Source of the DNA: Perca fluviatilis
Lineage: Eukaryota > Chordata > Actinopteri > Perciformes > Percidae
Reading direction: 5' to 3'
Assembly (NCBI RefSeq): GCF_010015445.1
Contig: NC_053119.1
Coordinates: 29,436,383-29,500,382, forward strand
Length of the DNA: 64,000 bases
Positions 22,218-31,956 of this stretch are shown here, in pieces (the first letter of the stretch is position 1; each line of letters begins with the position of its first letter). The notes under the pieces are model-generated. The model made no database searches. It was not told the origin of the DNA and saw nothing but the letters and a program-made list of their open reading frames with translations. The translations under genes were made by a program, and so were the position numbers.

Positions 22218-22690
22218 TGTCATGCCTGCTCCTGTGTCAAGTTATTGTTTTACGTTTTGGTTCTCATTGTTGTAGATTCTTTCCATGTCCGGTTTTATTT
22301 TGAAGGTTTCTGTTAGTGTTCTTAGTTACTTCCTGTTTGTCTTTTTTCCCTCCATTGTGATTACACGTCCCCGCCCTAATGTGCTACACCTGTGTCTCAT
22401 TGTCTCTCCTGTTTTGTGTATTTAAGGTCAGTCTTTCCCTTACCCCAGTGCGAGATCGTCTGCTTCCTTTGTGTTCAGCCTTCAAGCGTTTTCCTAGTGT
22501 CCTGTTTGTGAATTAGTTGTTTCCCTGGATTTTGACCTCTGCCTGTTTTTTGGATTACCCTGTTTGCCTGCCGATTTGGAAACTTCTGCTTGTGAGTTTA
22601 GTGAGTCTCCAATAAACTGTTTTTTGTGACATTTTACGTACCTGAGTTGTGCATCTGTGTGTCCATACATCTGTGTGCGTGATATTTTTA
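22218..22690 (+). mobile_element. Right LTR (end approximate)
   Basis: TGTCATGCCTGCTCC starts just after the purine-rich tract GAGGGAGGGGTAC. An AATAAA polyadenylation signal lies at 22611-22616. The right boundary lies between about 22650 and 22690; no clean TSD was found. Confidence 0.75.
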
Positions 22691-22842
22691 TGTCAACCAG
22701 GTAGACTTAATAAGCACTTCGCTCATTATTGCTTATCTGGCTGAACTGCCCTTCATTGTTTAGTGTTACCAAATCATGTTGAGCTCATTTTATATACATT
22801 AGGTTAAGAGACCTTTACGGTTTTTGAAATGTATTTCTATAG

Positions 22843-23092
22843 GGTTCTTGCCCACCGATGAGCAGAGGCGCTACCGTGCCAGGCGTGATGAAGACAAACA
22901 GAGGAGACAGCAGTACTTACAGAAAGAGAAAGAGAAGTGGAGTAAAGTTAGAGACCAAAAAGAAGAAAGTTCAAAAAGTGAAGAGAGGCTCATGAGGAGT
23001 AAAAGCAGGAAAGAGATTCATGAAAGAATTAAAACCCCTTCTGCCATGTCAGATATTCCAGTCAGGCCAGCAACTCAACCTGAGACTTCAAG
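22843..23092 (+). CDS. Second coding exon of the transposon-derived gene
   Basis: Acceptor TTTCTATAG at 22842; donor AAG|GTCAGT at 23093. Encodes GFLPTDEQRRYRARRDEDKQ and a long Lys/Glu/Arg-rich stretch likely to be helical and nucleic-acid binding. The open frame is intact throughout and joins in phase to the exon at 23213. Confidence 0.65.
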
Positions 23093-23212
23093 GTCAGTAC
23101 CCAAGTTAAGGTTACTGAGGAATGCAAGTTAGTGTAAGCACAGAATTGTATTAGCTAGCAATGTAGATGAAATGGTTGTGACAATAAATGTGTGTTTATC
23201 TGTTTCTTTTAG

Positions 23213-23531
23213 GCAGCGTGATCTTGGGAAAAGAAAAGGAAGGGCTGCCAAAGCAAAATCAATCAGAGAAATGCAGAAACTACAGGGTAAATTAAGAAAA
23301 GCAGAAAGCGACTCCAGAGTCAACAAGTTGCTCCGTCATGTCTCGCGCACATCCCTGAGGAGAACTCTGTTGTTTCATACAGCAGTAGCTGAGGAGGTGC
23401 GTACCAAGTACATAAATTCAAAGAAAGAGTGTCACAGACAAATTATTGCGGGATTAATCACCAGCAAAATCCTGAAAATGTACAAGCTACAAAAATTGGC
23501 ACAGGAGGTTATTGGATTTTCAAGGAGGTGA
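23213..23531 (+). CDS. Third coding exon of the transposon-derived gene
   Basis: Acceptor TTCTTTTAG at 23212. The split Arg codon from 23092 is completed in phase. Encodes a basic segment with SIREMQKLQGKLRKAESDS (coiled-coil-like), KLLRHVSRTSLRRTLLFH and LAQEVIGFSRR. It runs into a stop at 23529-23531; further blocks of the family follow in shifted frames, so the stop is probably a mutation. Confidence 0.65.
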
Positions 23532-23559
23532 AAAAACCTGGCAAATGAAAATGTCTGCT

Positions 23560-23770
23560 GCTACAAACGAAAGGAACACAATGGGATTGCTGCCATACTG
23601 AGATCCAAGGTGAGGTTGTTATTTTTATATGACGATGTCAGCAGGATCACAACTGGAAAAAAAAGCAAACATTGACCAAAGAAAAGAAGAAAATGCAGAA
23701 AAGATTACTAGTGGATTCAACCTCCATTTGAAGTTCCTGGCTGAGCAGATCAACCACTGTTTATCATACT
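23560..23770 (+). pseudogene. Broken middle part of the transposon-derived gene
   Basis: Blocks in alternating frames: SKVRLLFLYDDVSRITTGKK (near 23605-23665), EKKKMQKRLLVDS (about 23682-23720) and NLHLKFLAEQINHCLSY (about 23718-23769). At least two frameshifts separate them. The last frame continues across the hAT insertion at 23771-24818. Confidence 0.6.
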
Positions 23771-23840
23771 CAGGCCAGCTGACAGTCTTGCCTGGGCCCG
23801 GGACGAGATAAGCTTAGATGGGCCCCCCGCGCCCAGATCT

Positions 23841-24035
23841 CTCCTTTTTCCTTGCTCTTCCTCTCCCCTGCTCTTCCTCTCCTGTTCCTCTCCTCTCCTG
23901 TTCATCTCCTGTACCTCTCCTCTGCTCTTCCTCTCCTGGTCCTCTCCTCTCCTCTTCCTCTCCTGCTCCTCTCCTATGCTCTTCCTCTACTCTGATCTTC
24001 CTCTAATCTGATCTTCCTCTCCTCTCCTCACATCT
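23841..24035 (+). repeat. CTCTTCCTCTCCTG-type minisatellite
   Basis: Irregular repeats built from CTCTTCCTCTCC and CTGCTCCTCTCC over about 200 bp. The strand bias is extreme: almost no A or G in long runs. Confidence 0.8.
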
Positions 24036-24108
24036 CTCACTGAAATTAATGTGATCAGTCTCTGATCCATCCTGCTCAGACTCTCCGACAGGGCAGCGGG
24101 CCCCTCCC

Positions 24109-24111
<3 letters not shown>

Positions 24112-24150
<39 letters not shown>
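24112..24150 (+). repeat. (CT)n microsatellite
   Basis: About 19 uninterrupted CT units within the hAT element at 23771-24818. It makes a short Arg-Glu open frame on the other strand that is not a gene. Confidence 0.9.
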
Positions 24151-24151
<1 letters not shown>

Positions 24152-24826
24152 GGTAGCCTGACTCTGTCCCTCCGTTGCGAGGCAGCGGGCCCCTCCCGCA
24201 TCACTCTCTCTGTCACCTGACAGCAGCTGGATCTCTCTCCTCTCTGTCTCATCCTCTCTGACGGAGCTACCAAACTCTTTCTGTAAAGAGAATGTGTTGT
24301 CTCAAGCTTTTATACAAGCTAATGGACGTTAACATGAGAGCTGGCCTGTTAGCTTACGTTACATGGGCGCAAGCGTTGGCTGCGCTGTTTCTTACCTTGC
24401 TCTACGTTGACAGTTCCAGCTTCACCGTCACCACCTTTTTTTAAAAAATTTGTTTAGAAAATCTCTAAGGCCTCTATTTTCTTCTTCTCTTTTCCTTCCT
24501 TTTCTGAGCACCGGACTTGTGCTGACCGGACATTTTGAGCATACTGAACTTCAAATCTACTGAAAACAACAAGTGGCCAAACCATTTTTGTGTTGGGGGT
24601 GGGGGGGTTCTTGACCACTATTTCAAGGACAATTAGGAAGAAAACAAATAAAAAGCTTTTATGTAACTCAAATATTACATATTTTTTTCCACAAATAGGC
24701 CTATTTAAAAAAATGTTTTTCAATTATTCCATAATTTAATGAGGGCCCAGTTCTGGGCCCCCCCCTACTGTGGGCCCGGGACAACAGACCCGTTTGTCCC
24801 CCCCTATCGGCGGGCGTGATCATACT

Positions 24827-25388
24827 TCCTGTTTTGCACACTTCGCCCCTACTGGGTTGTGCATTCAACATTAGTAGATCGCAAAACATATATGTGCAAA
24901 CAACATGAAATTCTAGGCTTTATCGCAAAAAAGCTCCACCAGATGCACATCATTGAAACATTTAATTTGGAGAGCCTGACACAAGCCATCATGTGTGACA
25001 CCACCAGCAAAACGTGTGTATGGGGAATGTGAGGAATGCAGCAGTAATTCCTATCCACTTACAAGCCACTACAGAGCCACTGATCGCGTGTCCTACCTTC
25101 ATTGGGCTACTGTAGACAAGGTGCACAAAAACTAATTCTGGAGCAACTTCAAAGATCACTTCGAAAAAAGATTTAGAATGCTCCCAAGAAATGCTGGTGG
25201 AAATGTTTGCCACTTTGCTCCAGAAGTTCAGGCGTCATCTCGTTAACTTCAGGCAGCAATATGCTTTCTCACGGGCCCTGAAGCTGAACCTCCCTGCGAA
25301 TGAATGTGCAGTCCACGTTGACTTCTCAGAGAACTACGGCTGCAAATTTAGTGCTGAAGTACAATCTGTCCATTTTGGTGCGTCACAC
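24827..25388 (+). pseudogene. Cys-rich and DFSENY part of the transposon-derived gene
   Basis: From 24841 the frame reads LRPYWVVHST, DRKTYMCKQHEILGFIAKKL, TQAIMCDTTSKTCVWGM and then a stop at 25030-25032. The CxxxH and C-x6-C spacing could bind zinc. A shifted frame from 25191 continues with LLQKFRRHLVNFRQQYAFSR, NECAVHVDFSENYGCKFSAE and VQSVHFGASH up to the second hAT insertion. The Asp in VDFSENY is a candidate catalytic residue. Confidence 0.65.
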
Positions 25389-26826
25389 CAGAGATGGGGA
25401 CTCGAGTCTGAGACTCGGACTCGAGTCGCACTTAAGTTGCACAAACAGCTGACTTCAGACTTGACTCGGACTCGACCCAAAAGACTTCAGACTTGACTTG
25501 CGACTCGACCCAAAAGACTTCAGACTTGACTCGGACTCGAGCTTTGAGACTCGTCAACAACCTGTTTTCATGCAATTATTGCTTTTTAAATCTAAATGTA
25601 TTCATGTATTTCTATTTTCGTTTATTGGCGCATTTACGGGGAAACGTATGACGAGCTGTATGTCCCCTGCCCTTTGCCATAATGTGCAACGTAACGCATC
25701 CGCCTATGTGCACACACTCACATATCAAAAAATGCATTGCCGATGGCGACACCAAGTCCTCCCGGAGTTGTGCCTTTTGTCATTAGTTTTGCTTTCAATA
25801 ACTTTGTAAACAGCGGCAGTAAGCCAATAGCTGCATGCAAAGTGTGTGACACCAAGATGCCGGATCAACAACGTCGGACTTCATCAGGCATCTTAAAACG
25901 CACCTAAATAGGTCAGTCACTCAAACGCTAATGTGAAAGAGAGGTTACATTTAGCATATATCGTCACAGGTAACAAGCTAACCATCGCAAAGTGTTGTGC
26001 TAATGCTGGGAACAGGCAAATAGTATCTTATAGTTAGTAGTCGCTGAGGCTAAGAAATCCATGGCGCACAGGAGGCGGGACGCACAGATCCATCTCCCCA
26101 GGAACAACGCTGTGTCGGGTGGGCAAACTCATGTGATACGTAATTGATTTGCAGGCTATTAAGTGAACAAGGTGTAGCCGGTCCACCAAACACTGTCTTG
26201 ACTGTCTTAATTCTGCACATATTTATGTTACTGTATTTACTATTTCATTATTTCATCCATGTAAATGGCATTACATCAGTGAGTTCAAACTGCTTATTGT
26301 GCTATAACTGGTGTGGCGCTGCCACTTTTCTCTTGATTTCCACTTCGACATTAGACATTTTTTTTAATGAAAGAGACGTTACATTTAGCATATATCATCA
26401 CAGGTAACAAGCTAACCATCCCAAAGTGTTGAGCTAATGCTGGGTACAGGCACATTGTATCTTTATAGTTGTATCCATATGATGTGACAGAGAGGTTAAT
26501 ATTTCACCAGGTCCGAGGGCTAGATGTGTTAAGTAGACCCCATAAAGTTATCCATACTGTACTGTATGGAGGGTAGCTACAGGACATGCTTTGAATTCAT
26601 AAGATTTAACAATATAGTGTTAGGGACAGATCAGATGGCCAGAGACTTGACTTGGACTTGTGGCAAAAGACTTGAGACTTGACTTGGACTCGAGCTCAAA
26701 GACTTGAGACTTGACTTGGACTCGAGCTCAAAGACTTGAGACTTGACTTGGACTTGACTTGACCTGGCCCCTCAAAGACTTGAGACTTGACTTGGACTTG
26801 CAAAAAATGACTTGTGAACATCTCTG
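25389..26826. mobile_element. hAT element in the transposon-derived gene (second)
   Basis: Ends are CAGAGATGGGGACTCGAGTC at 25389 and, inverse, CAGAGATGTTCACAAGTC at 26826. Flanked by CGTCACAC at 25381-25388 and 26827-26834. Both ends are rich in ACTTGGACTTGAGACTTG-like short repeats, as in a common fish hAT family. The host frame (GASHQ, then ATLHTG) reads through when the element is ignored. 1,438 bp, non-autonomous. Confidence 0.92.
26636..26810 (+). repeat. GACTTGAGACTTGACTTG short tandem repeats
   Basis: Six or so imperfect copies of AGACTTGAGACTTGACTTGG form the right subterminal region of the hAT element; a smaller array lies at 25395-25550 at the left end. Confidence 0.85.
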
Positions 26827-27821
26827 CGTCACACCAACAGGCTACTTTGCACACTGGGGTTTACTATGTGAGGGGAACATCTGCTCCCATGTCCATCTTC
26901 AGTATATCAGCCTCCAGATTGAAGGGACCACCTGCAATATGGCAACACCTGGAGCCCCTCCTGAAAGAACTGGATATGACAACGATCCACTTTTTTAGCG
27001 ACGGGCCCTGCAAACAGTACAAGCAGCGGGGCAATTTTTACCTCTTTTGTACAGAAATCTTTAAGAAGGGGTTTACACGGGGAACCTGGAACTTCTTCGA
27101 AGCCAGCCATGGCAAAGGTGCCCCAGATGGCATAGGTGGCACACTGAAGCTCCTCTTCAGTGTGCCACCTATGCCATCTGGGGCACCTTTGCCAGACAGG
27201 CTTGTCAGCCAAGGAGTTGATATACCAACGGCATTGTACCCTGTACCATTTGCCTGTACCTAGCTCTGAATGAGGGACAATCAAAAGGTGACACTGTATT
27301 ACATTCAGGAGCAATATGTGGAGGATGCAGTGAAAAAAATGCCAGCTGACCTTCCAGCTGTTCCATCCACAATGAGACTTCACCAGGCGGTCACTTTTTC
27401 CCCTAGGAAAATAACCTACCGCGATGTCAGCTGCATGTGTTCTGCATTTGGGAATCTGGAGTGCGGTTAACAAAGAAATAATAGCTTCAGCTTTAATCAA
27501 ACAGATGACCACACAGAAGAGACAATGCAAAGCACACTAGAAGAGCAGTGGCACAATCCAGAGGTTGTGGGGAAAGGGTGTGTACTGCTGTACGAGCGCA
27601 TCATCTACCCAGGGATCACCCAACAGGTGAATGAGACCCATGTCCGGGTAAAGTGCATGCACAAAGTGGGGGGAAAACCGTTTTTTTTCTGGCCATTGAG
27701 GGATGATCTCCACTGGTATCTGACAGTGACAGTCATTCCTCCCCTACCTCACGGCACATGGCCGTTGCAAAAGAGGTGTGGGATACCCTGGCCAGTCATC
27801 AAAATGAAATCTGAAGATTAG
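26827..27821 (+). pseudogene. C-terminal part of the transposon-derived gene
   Basis: Reads QATLHTGVYYVRGTSAPMSI, GPPAIWQHLEPLL, IHFFSDGPCKQYKQRGNFYL and WNFFEASHGKGAPDGIGGTL up to the fold-back at 27111-27193. After it the frame resumes with DRLVSQGVDIPT, then after a stop near 27260 with LYYIQEQYVEDAVKKMPADL, AVPSTMRLHQ and YRDVSCMCS, a stop near 27470, and finally GITQQVNETHVRVKCMHKVG and FFFWPLRDDLHWY. Final stop at 27819-27821. The Asp in FSDGP and the Glu in EASHGKG are candidate active-site residues. Stops show it is not translated whole. Confidence 0.65.
27111..27193. repeat. Perfect 39-bp fold-back (inverted duplication)
   Basis: 27111-27149 and 27155-27193 are exact inverse copies, 39 of 39 bases, around a five-base loop CTCCT. 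The left arm is the expected coding sequence (GKGAPDGIGGTLK), the right arm is its reverse complement, so the right arm is the added part. It replaces the few residues expected before DRLVSQG. Confidence 0.92.
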
Positions 27822-29240
27822 AAAATCAGCGTTCTAAACTAATGGACACCTGTTTGTATGAATTCCTCTTTTTGTGATTGGCCACAGCCATGGTCATACC
27901 CACTTGTGGCCAGTGGATGTGGAGTGTTAATCAGTTCTTCCCTGACCCATTCCCTACTATTCTGCAAATCCATAAATACTTAATGTAAATCTTTTAATAT
28001 ACTTAATATCTTTATATATACTAATATACAACAATGTTCCTGTGTTCCTGAGCATTTATTTGTCACACTATTGGCATGATCATTAATCAAAAGTAATGGA
28101 TCTATCCAACCCCTGTAACTTTTGCGCAACCCTGTTACTTAAATTTCAACCATGTTACCATATCATTTTTATTAAAATAATCATAAATTATTTTTTTTTG
28201 CTCACAGGGGCTTTATCATAGTTTAAAAGATTATATGCATGATGCATTTGAGCAAATACTTGAAAATATATACTGAAATCAGTGTCAATGTCACAGTTTA
28301 AAACTTGGCGTAAAGTAACATTTTAATATATATATATATATATATATATAATTTAATTTTTTATTTTTTTATGATACACTTTAAACTATAAGGGGACCAT
28401 AGGTCTGGGGAGGGAGGGGAGAGGGGGGTGGGGTGTTGTTCATTTAAGTTCATAAAAAAGAAAAGACATTGTATTCCTGTCTGTCTCTTGCACTTGATAA
28501 ATAAAAGTTATAAAAAAAAAAAAATAGTTGTATTATCTAAAGCACTACTAGGCATTAACCACACTCGTGAACATGTAATGTGCAATGATGTGCTAGGGCT
28601 ACACTGCGGTGGCCGCTGCTAGCTACTGCTAGCACCTTGCAACAATAACAAATGAATTACTTCCCACGTGAACTACACATGAACTAGTTCGGACATCAGT
28701 ACCATATCCAAAGTCTCACTGTATTATACACATATAGTTTTCAACCATTATGGCTCGTAAGTATTATATAGATGCCTTTCACTCAGTCTTTACTTAATCA
28801 CCACTCTCTCATTCATTTACTCACTACTCACTCCACACCACTTTAGTCACCCTTATTATTATTTATTTGTGCAAGCATTTTAATATAATGTCATGTAATA
28901 AACGATCTTTAAATATTGAATCTAATATTTACTCTTTGTTTCTTTGCTTTGTGTGCTATTTGTACGTCTTACAGGAGCAGTGAGGAAGAATCGCATGTCT
29001 GACAAAGCCACCAACACGGCTTGCGACCGCGGGGGTGGCCGCCGTGCCCGGTCACACCCAACTAATGAGCAGTAAATCATCTGGATCATCTGGATTCACG
29101 TCTACAGGTGATTGTTCAGGCTGTAGTGTTCTATTTTGCCTTTTGAAAATAAAAAAAAACTATTTTGAAAATTACAAATTGTGTGTGTATTTGTTTGGGC
29201 CGTCTGTCTGTCTGATAGCCTAAATATGAATCACAGACCA
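27822..29240. other. No gene; AT-rich, (TA)n tract at 28328-28350
   Basis: After the last coding block comes AT-rich sequence with GCAACCCTGTTAC at 28126. 28980-29100 follows a CTTACAG and is G/C-rich but has stops in every frame within about 60 codons. No coding region is supported. Confidence 0.45.
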
Positions 29241-31006
29241 GGGGCCTGTTTCACAAAACCAAGATAAGGGATTAAGCCGGGATTTCCTGGTTATCCTGGA
29301 TGAATTAAGCCTTGATTCGGTTTCACGAAAGCGGAGGCACATAAATCACCATGGAGATTTATTCTGTGCAGCTAGCCTGGTCCTGACCAGGCTAACAGCC
29401 AGGATTTATTTAATCCTGGAGCCTTTTCTGATCACCCAGCAGAGGTTTTACCCTATTGTTATTATCAGCCTGGATTAAAATACAACAGGTGCATATTGCT
29501 GTTTATTTAAGTACTGTTATTATTTTATTGTTGTGACCATTATTTTTTTTATTTATAATTATTCATGTGACAGTCATTGTTACTGTTATATTGCTGTATG
29601 AAGACTGCTGTTCATATTGTTGTTAGAAGTTTGATGAATATATTATGGCAGTTGTTGAGATAATTAGAAAAGGCTGATAACATTTCAAATGTGTTTTAAA
29701 TGAAGTCTGTTACTAAGGGCAATACATACAATGCTGTACATTTCTATAGTTGGCCAATGCACCTTGAATTATCTTAGTTGATTAATTTTTTTAAATTCTT
29801 TAACAATAAGGATCATGTTTGCATTGTATTTGGCATTCTTAGCACACAATTTATGTTGTCCAGTAAACTGGGAATATAATTTGGGAGGATTGTACAATTT
29901 AAGAACATATCCTAATGGTACAATCCTCCCAAATGATAGTCTTAGTTCACTGGACCACTAACTATCTAGTGATGTAGGCTACTGTACATTCATGTAACAA
30001 CAGGGAGAGGACACCTCAATGGTTTTTGACCTCATATTTGGGGGGAAATAACTAATGAATATACTCTGTTCCATTCAGTGTGCATGGAATTTATCACTTC
30101 ATTTATCATCACTTCATTATTATCTTCATAGTTTCTAGATTTTAGAGTCCAATTTCTTCAGTGTCTTTATTTTCTATGTCCATATATACAAGGAGCAAGG
30201 CATATAATATGTAGAGAAGGAAACTCGGCCTCTATAAAAAATAAAAAAAATGAAACGCGAGAAAAAGCGTGGCAGATATCGGACCGACTGAATGATAGTC
30301 TAAAAATATACATTTATGAACTACTGTTCTTAACTGAAACCATTCAATGAGTCACTGTCATTTGCAAAAACGAACAGTTGTACACTTTGCATTAAAAGCG
30401 AGCAGTGGAAGTTAATATGACTTAGGAAACTTATATTTTAGCCCATGAGAGAGGAGGAGGAACAGAGTGAAAGAGATATTTACGCATCATGCTCACTTTT
30501 AAGGCAAAGAGTACAACTGTTAATGTGTGCAAATGATTAGTAGCCTAATCCTTGAATGGAATGATTATGACGGCTTCAATTCAGAGCCGTGGTCAGTTAA
30601 TATATTTAGGCACATACCACGCATTCAGTCGGGTCCGCTGATCGTCTGCTACGCTTTCTCGCGGTTTCATTACAGCGTCTTTTTCTTTTCTTTTTATACA
30701 AATAATGTGTTTCACGTCGTCATACTTCCACAAGAAGCTGCTGCTCACTCTGTATAAAGTATGTACAATGCGTATTCTCCATTGTGGCATCAGTAAATCT
30801 GTGATCGACCTCGCGGTCTTTTGAGGAAAGCCGTGGACGCGCATCTATCTGAATTACTTCAGCCTGGCTCGACCTAGTCGCTCCTCCTCAGCCTGGCTTG
30901 GTCTTTGTGAAACGCACCAAGCCAGGCTGCACAGATTAGACTAGGTCAAGCCTCGCTTTATCAGTTATCCTGGATTTAGATATTCTGCTTTTGTGAAACA
31001 GGCCCC
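29241..31006 (-). mobile_element. GGGGCCTGTTTCAC-ended DNA element, copy B
   Basis: Starts GGGGCCTGTTTCACAAAACC at 29241 and ends TTTTGTGAAACAGGCCCC at 31006. It is the inverse of copy A (14901-16681) along its whole length with only small differences, for example the shared block around TTGTACAATCCTCCCAAAT. Length 1,766 bp; no transposase. Flanking CAG on both sides could be a 3-bp TSD if the element is counted from GGGCC. Confidence 0.78.
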
Positions 31007-31009
31007 AGG

Positions 31010-31215
31010 GCCAGATGAGCCCCAGATGTAAAATATCTGGGCCAGATCCATGGCATTAATAACTGTAGTCTACTTGGCCAGTTCTGGCCCAGATCCGTAA
31101 TTCCAACCTGTTCCGGTATTGGGCCGTTGGAAAGGATGAGCCCGGCCCAGGTCCGTTTAGGGGATCTGCGCCAAATGCTAATGAAGACCTGGCCCAAATA
31201 CATTTTGCTGTCTGG
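31010..31215. repeat. CTGGGCCAGAT-rich repeat
   Basis: The motifs GGGCCAGAT, TGGCCCAGATC and GGCCCAGGTCC recur about eight times in both orientations over 200 bp. Probably part of a DNA element; ends not identified. Confidence 0.45.
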
Positions 31216-31728
31216 GATGCTTGCCGAAAGTTTAAAGACTTACATAGACATCCATTTGTCCGGCGTCCCTGCCCATGAAACCCCATGAAACATCTTGTAT
31301 TTATATAGAAAATAGTTAACTGATTAAAAATATTTTTTATTAAATGCTGAGGAGATAAATCAGCCAGCACATCCTATGAGTAAACCATTTTATTTTTTAT
31401 TTTTATATTATTTTTGTGTTTAAGTATTTATTTTTTCTGGAATTTTGATGGGGGCGGTGCCCTAGCGCCCTCTACTGAAAAGCCACCACTGTAATACCTG
31501 CTGGTTGCTGTAAAGTGCTATATAAATAAATGTTGATTGATTTATTGAAATACGTGTGTCTCACGTACGTGTGTCTCACTTGATTGGTTTCACACGCCAC
31601 ACCTGTACAGGGCTGCCAACTCTCACGCATTGGCCGTGAGACACATGCATTTGATTGGTTTCACACCTGAAAGATTAGTTTATCTATAGATCTACCTGTT
31701 GAGCCACTGCTGATCGACTATACAGGCT
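31216..31728. other. No gene; retroposon-like tails
   Basis: GCTGTAAAGTGCTATATAAATAAA near 31508-31532 resembles a retroposon 3' end. CACGTACGTGTGTCTCAC occurs in tandem near 31550-31580. No coding frame. Confidence 0.4.
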
Positions 31729-31855
31729 ATGAAGGGGCGAGGTGTGCCGCCCTGTCTCCTCTGGATAGCCATCCTGTGCGCTCTGACAACGGTCAAGGCT
31801 CTGGGAAAGGCGTCAGTCCCGAACATCTCTCCAAGGAAGGATGGTATTCAGGAGG
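31729..31855 (+). CDS. Possible signal-peptide exon of an unknown gene
   Basis: ATG opens a frame reading MKGRGVPPCLLWIAILCALT, followed by TVKALGKAS, which is a textbook signal peptide: basic start, hydrophobic core and a small-residue cleavage site near VKA-LG. About 14 residues later comes CAG-GAG followed by GTAGCA, which could be a donor. No second exon was recognised. It may belong to an unlisted secreted or membrane protein gene, be a relic, or be chance. Confidence 0.22.
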
Positions 31856-31956
31856 TAGCAATTTGTATTGTTAAATTAGTGATAATCCGCTCTTCCATGC
31901 CGGCGAGAAGTGCTTTAATGCCGGGCAGAAACACCGAAGTATCGCCGTCATTCTGA

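Larger units (their letters stand above)
18548..22690 (+). mobile_element. Ty3/gypsy chromodomain-type LTR retrotransposon, internally deleted and cut by a hAT element
   Basis: A truncated left LTR (18548-18669) is fused directly to the C-terminal part of the reverse transcriptase, so most of the LTR, gag, protease and the RT catalytic core are missing. RT tail, RNase H, integrase and a frame-shifted chromodomain-like tail follow, then a purine-rich tract (about 22204-22214) and the right LTR from 22218. A 1,532-bp hAT element sits in the RNase H region (18869-20400). The order RT, RNase H, integrase and chromodomain-like tail is that of chromoviruses, to which the fish sushi-type elements belong. 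The 122 bp shared by the two LTRs read identically, suggesting a fairly recent arrival of a defective copy. The exact right end was not pinned down. Confidence 0.85.
23771..24818. mobile_element. hAT element in the transposon-derived gene (first)
   Basis: Flanked by ATCATACT at 23763-23770 and 24819-24826, an 8-bp TSD. The ends are CAGGCCAGC and, inverse, CACGCCCGCC, a fair hAT-type pair. If the element and one TSD copy are ignored, the host frame runs through without a break. Inside are a pyrimidine-rich minisatellite and a (CT)n tract. No transposase. Confidence 0.8.
17504..27821 (+). pseudogene. Decayed multi-exon transposon-derived gene (unnamed family)
   Basis: Coding blocks in order: a five-codon first exon MGRTK (17504-17518); a Lys/Arg/Glu-rich exon with DEQRRYRARRDEDKQRRQQY (22843-23092); a basic exon (23213-23531); then a long block split by two hAT elements (about 23560-23770, 24827-25388, 26827-27821). 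The late part carries VDFSENY, HFGASHQ, FFSDGP, EASHGKGAPDG and, near the end, AVPSTMRLHQ, YRDVSCMCS, CMHKVGG and FFWPLRDDLHWY. The order of acidic residues (D in VDFSENY, D in FSDGP, E in EASHGKG) resembles an RNase H-like transposase core, but that is inference. Multi-copy uncharacterised proteins of this type are, as I recall, common in fish and some invertebrates. Decay is clear: frameshifts after 23531, several stops, a fold-back at 27111-27193, and a splice junction (17518 to 22843) that does not keep frame as it stands. Several kilobases of intron 1 are later insertions. Confidence 0.7.

Noticed and set aside
27111..27193. A microRNA precursor at the perfect hairpin
   Set aside because: The arms are exactly complementary over 39 bases with a five-base loop, and one arm is coding sequence of a decayed element. 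That fits an inverted duplication better than a miRNA.
28980..29120. A terminal exon of a gene after CTTACAG at 28974
   Set aside because: All frames hit stops soon, no motif is recognised, and no upstream exon fits.
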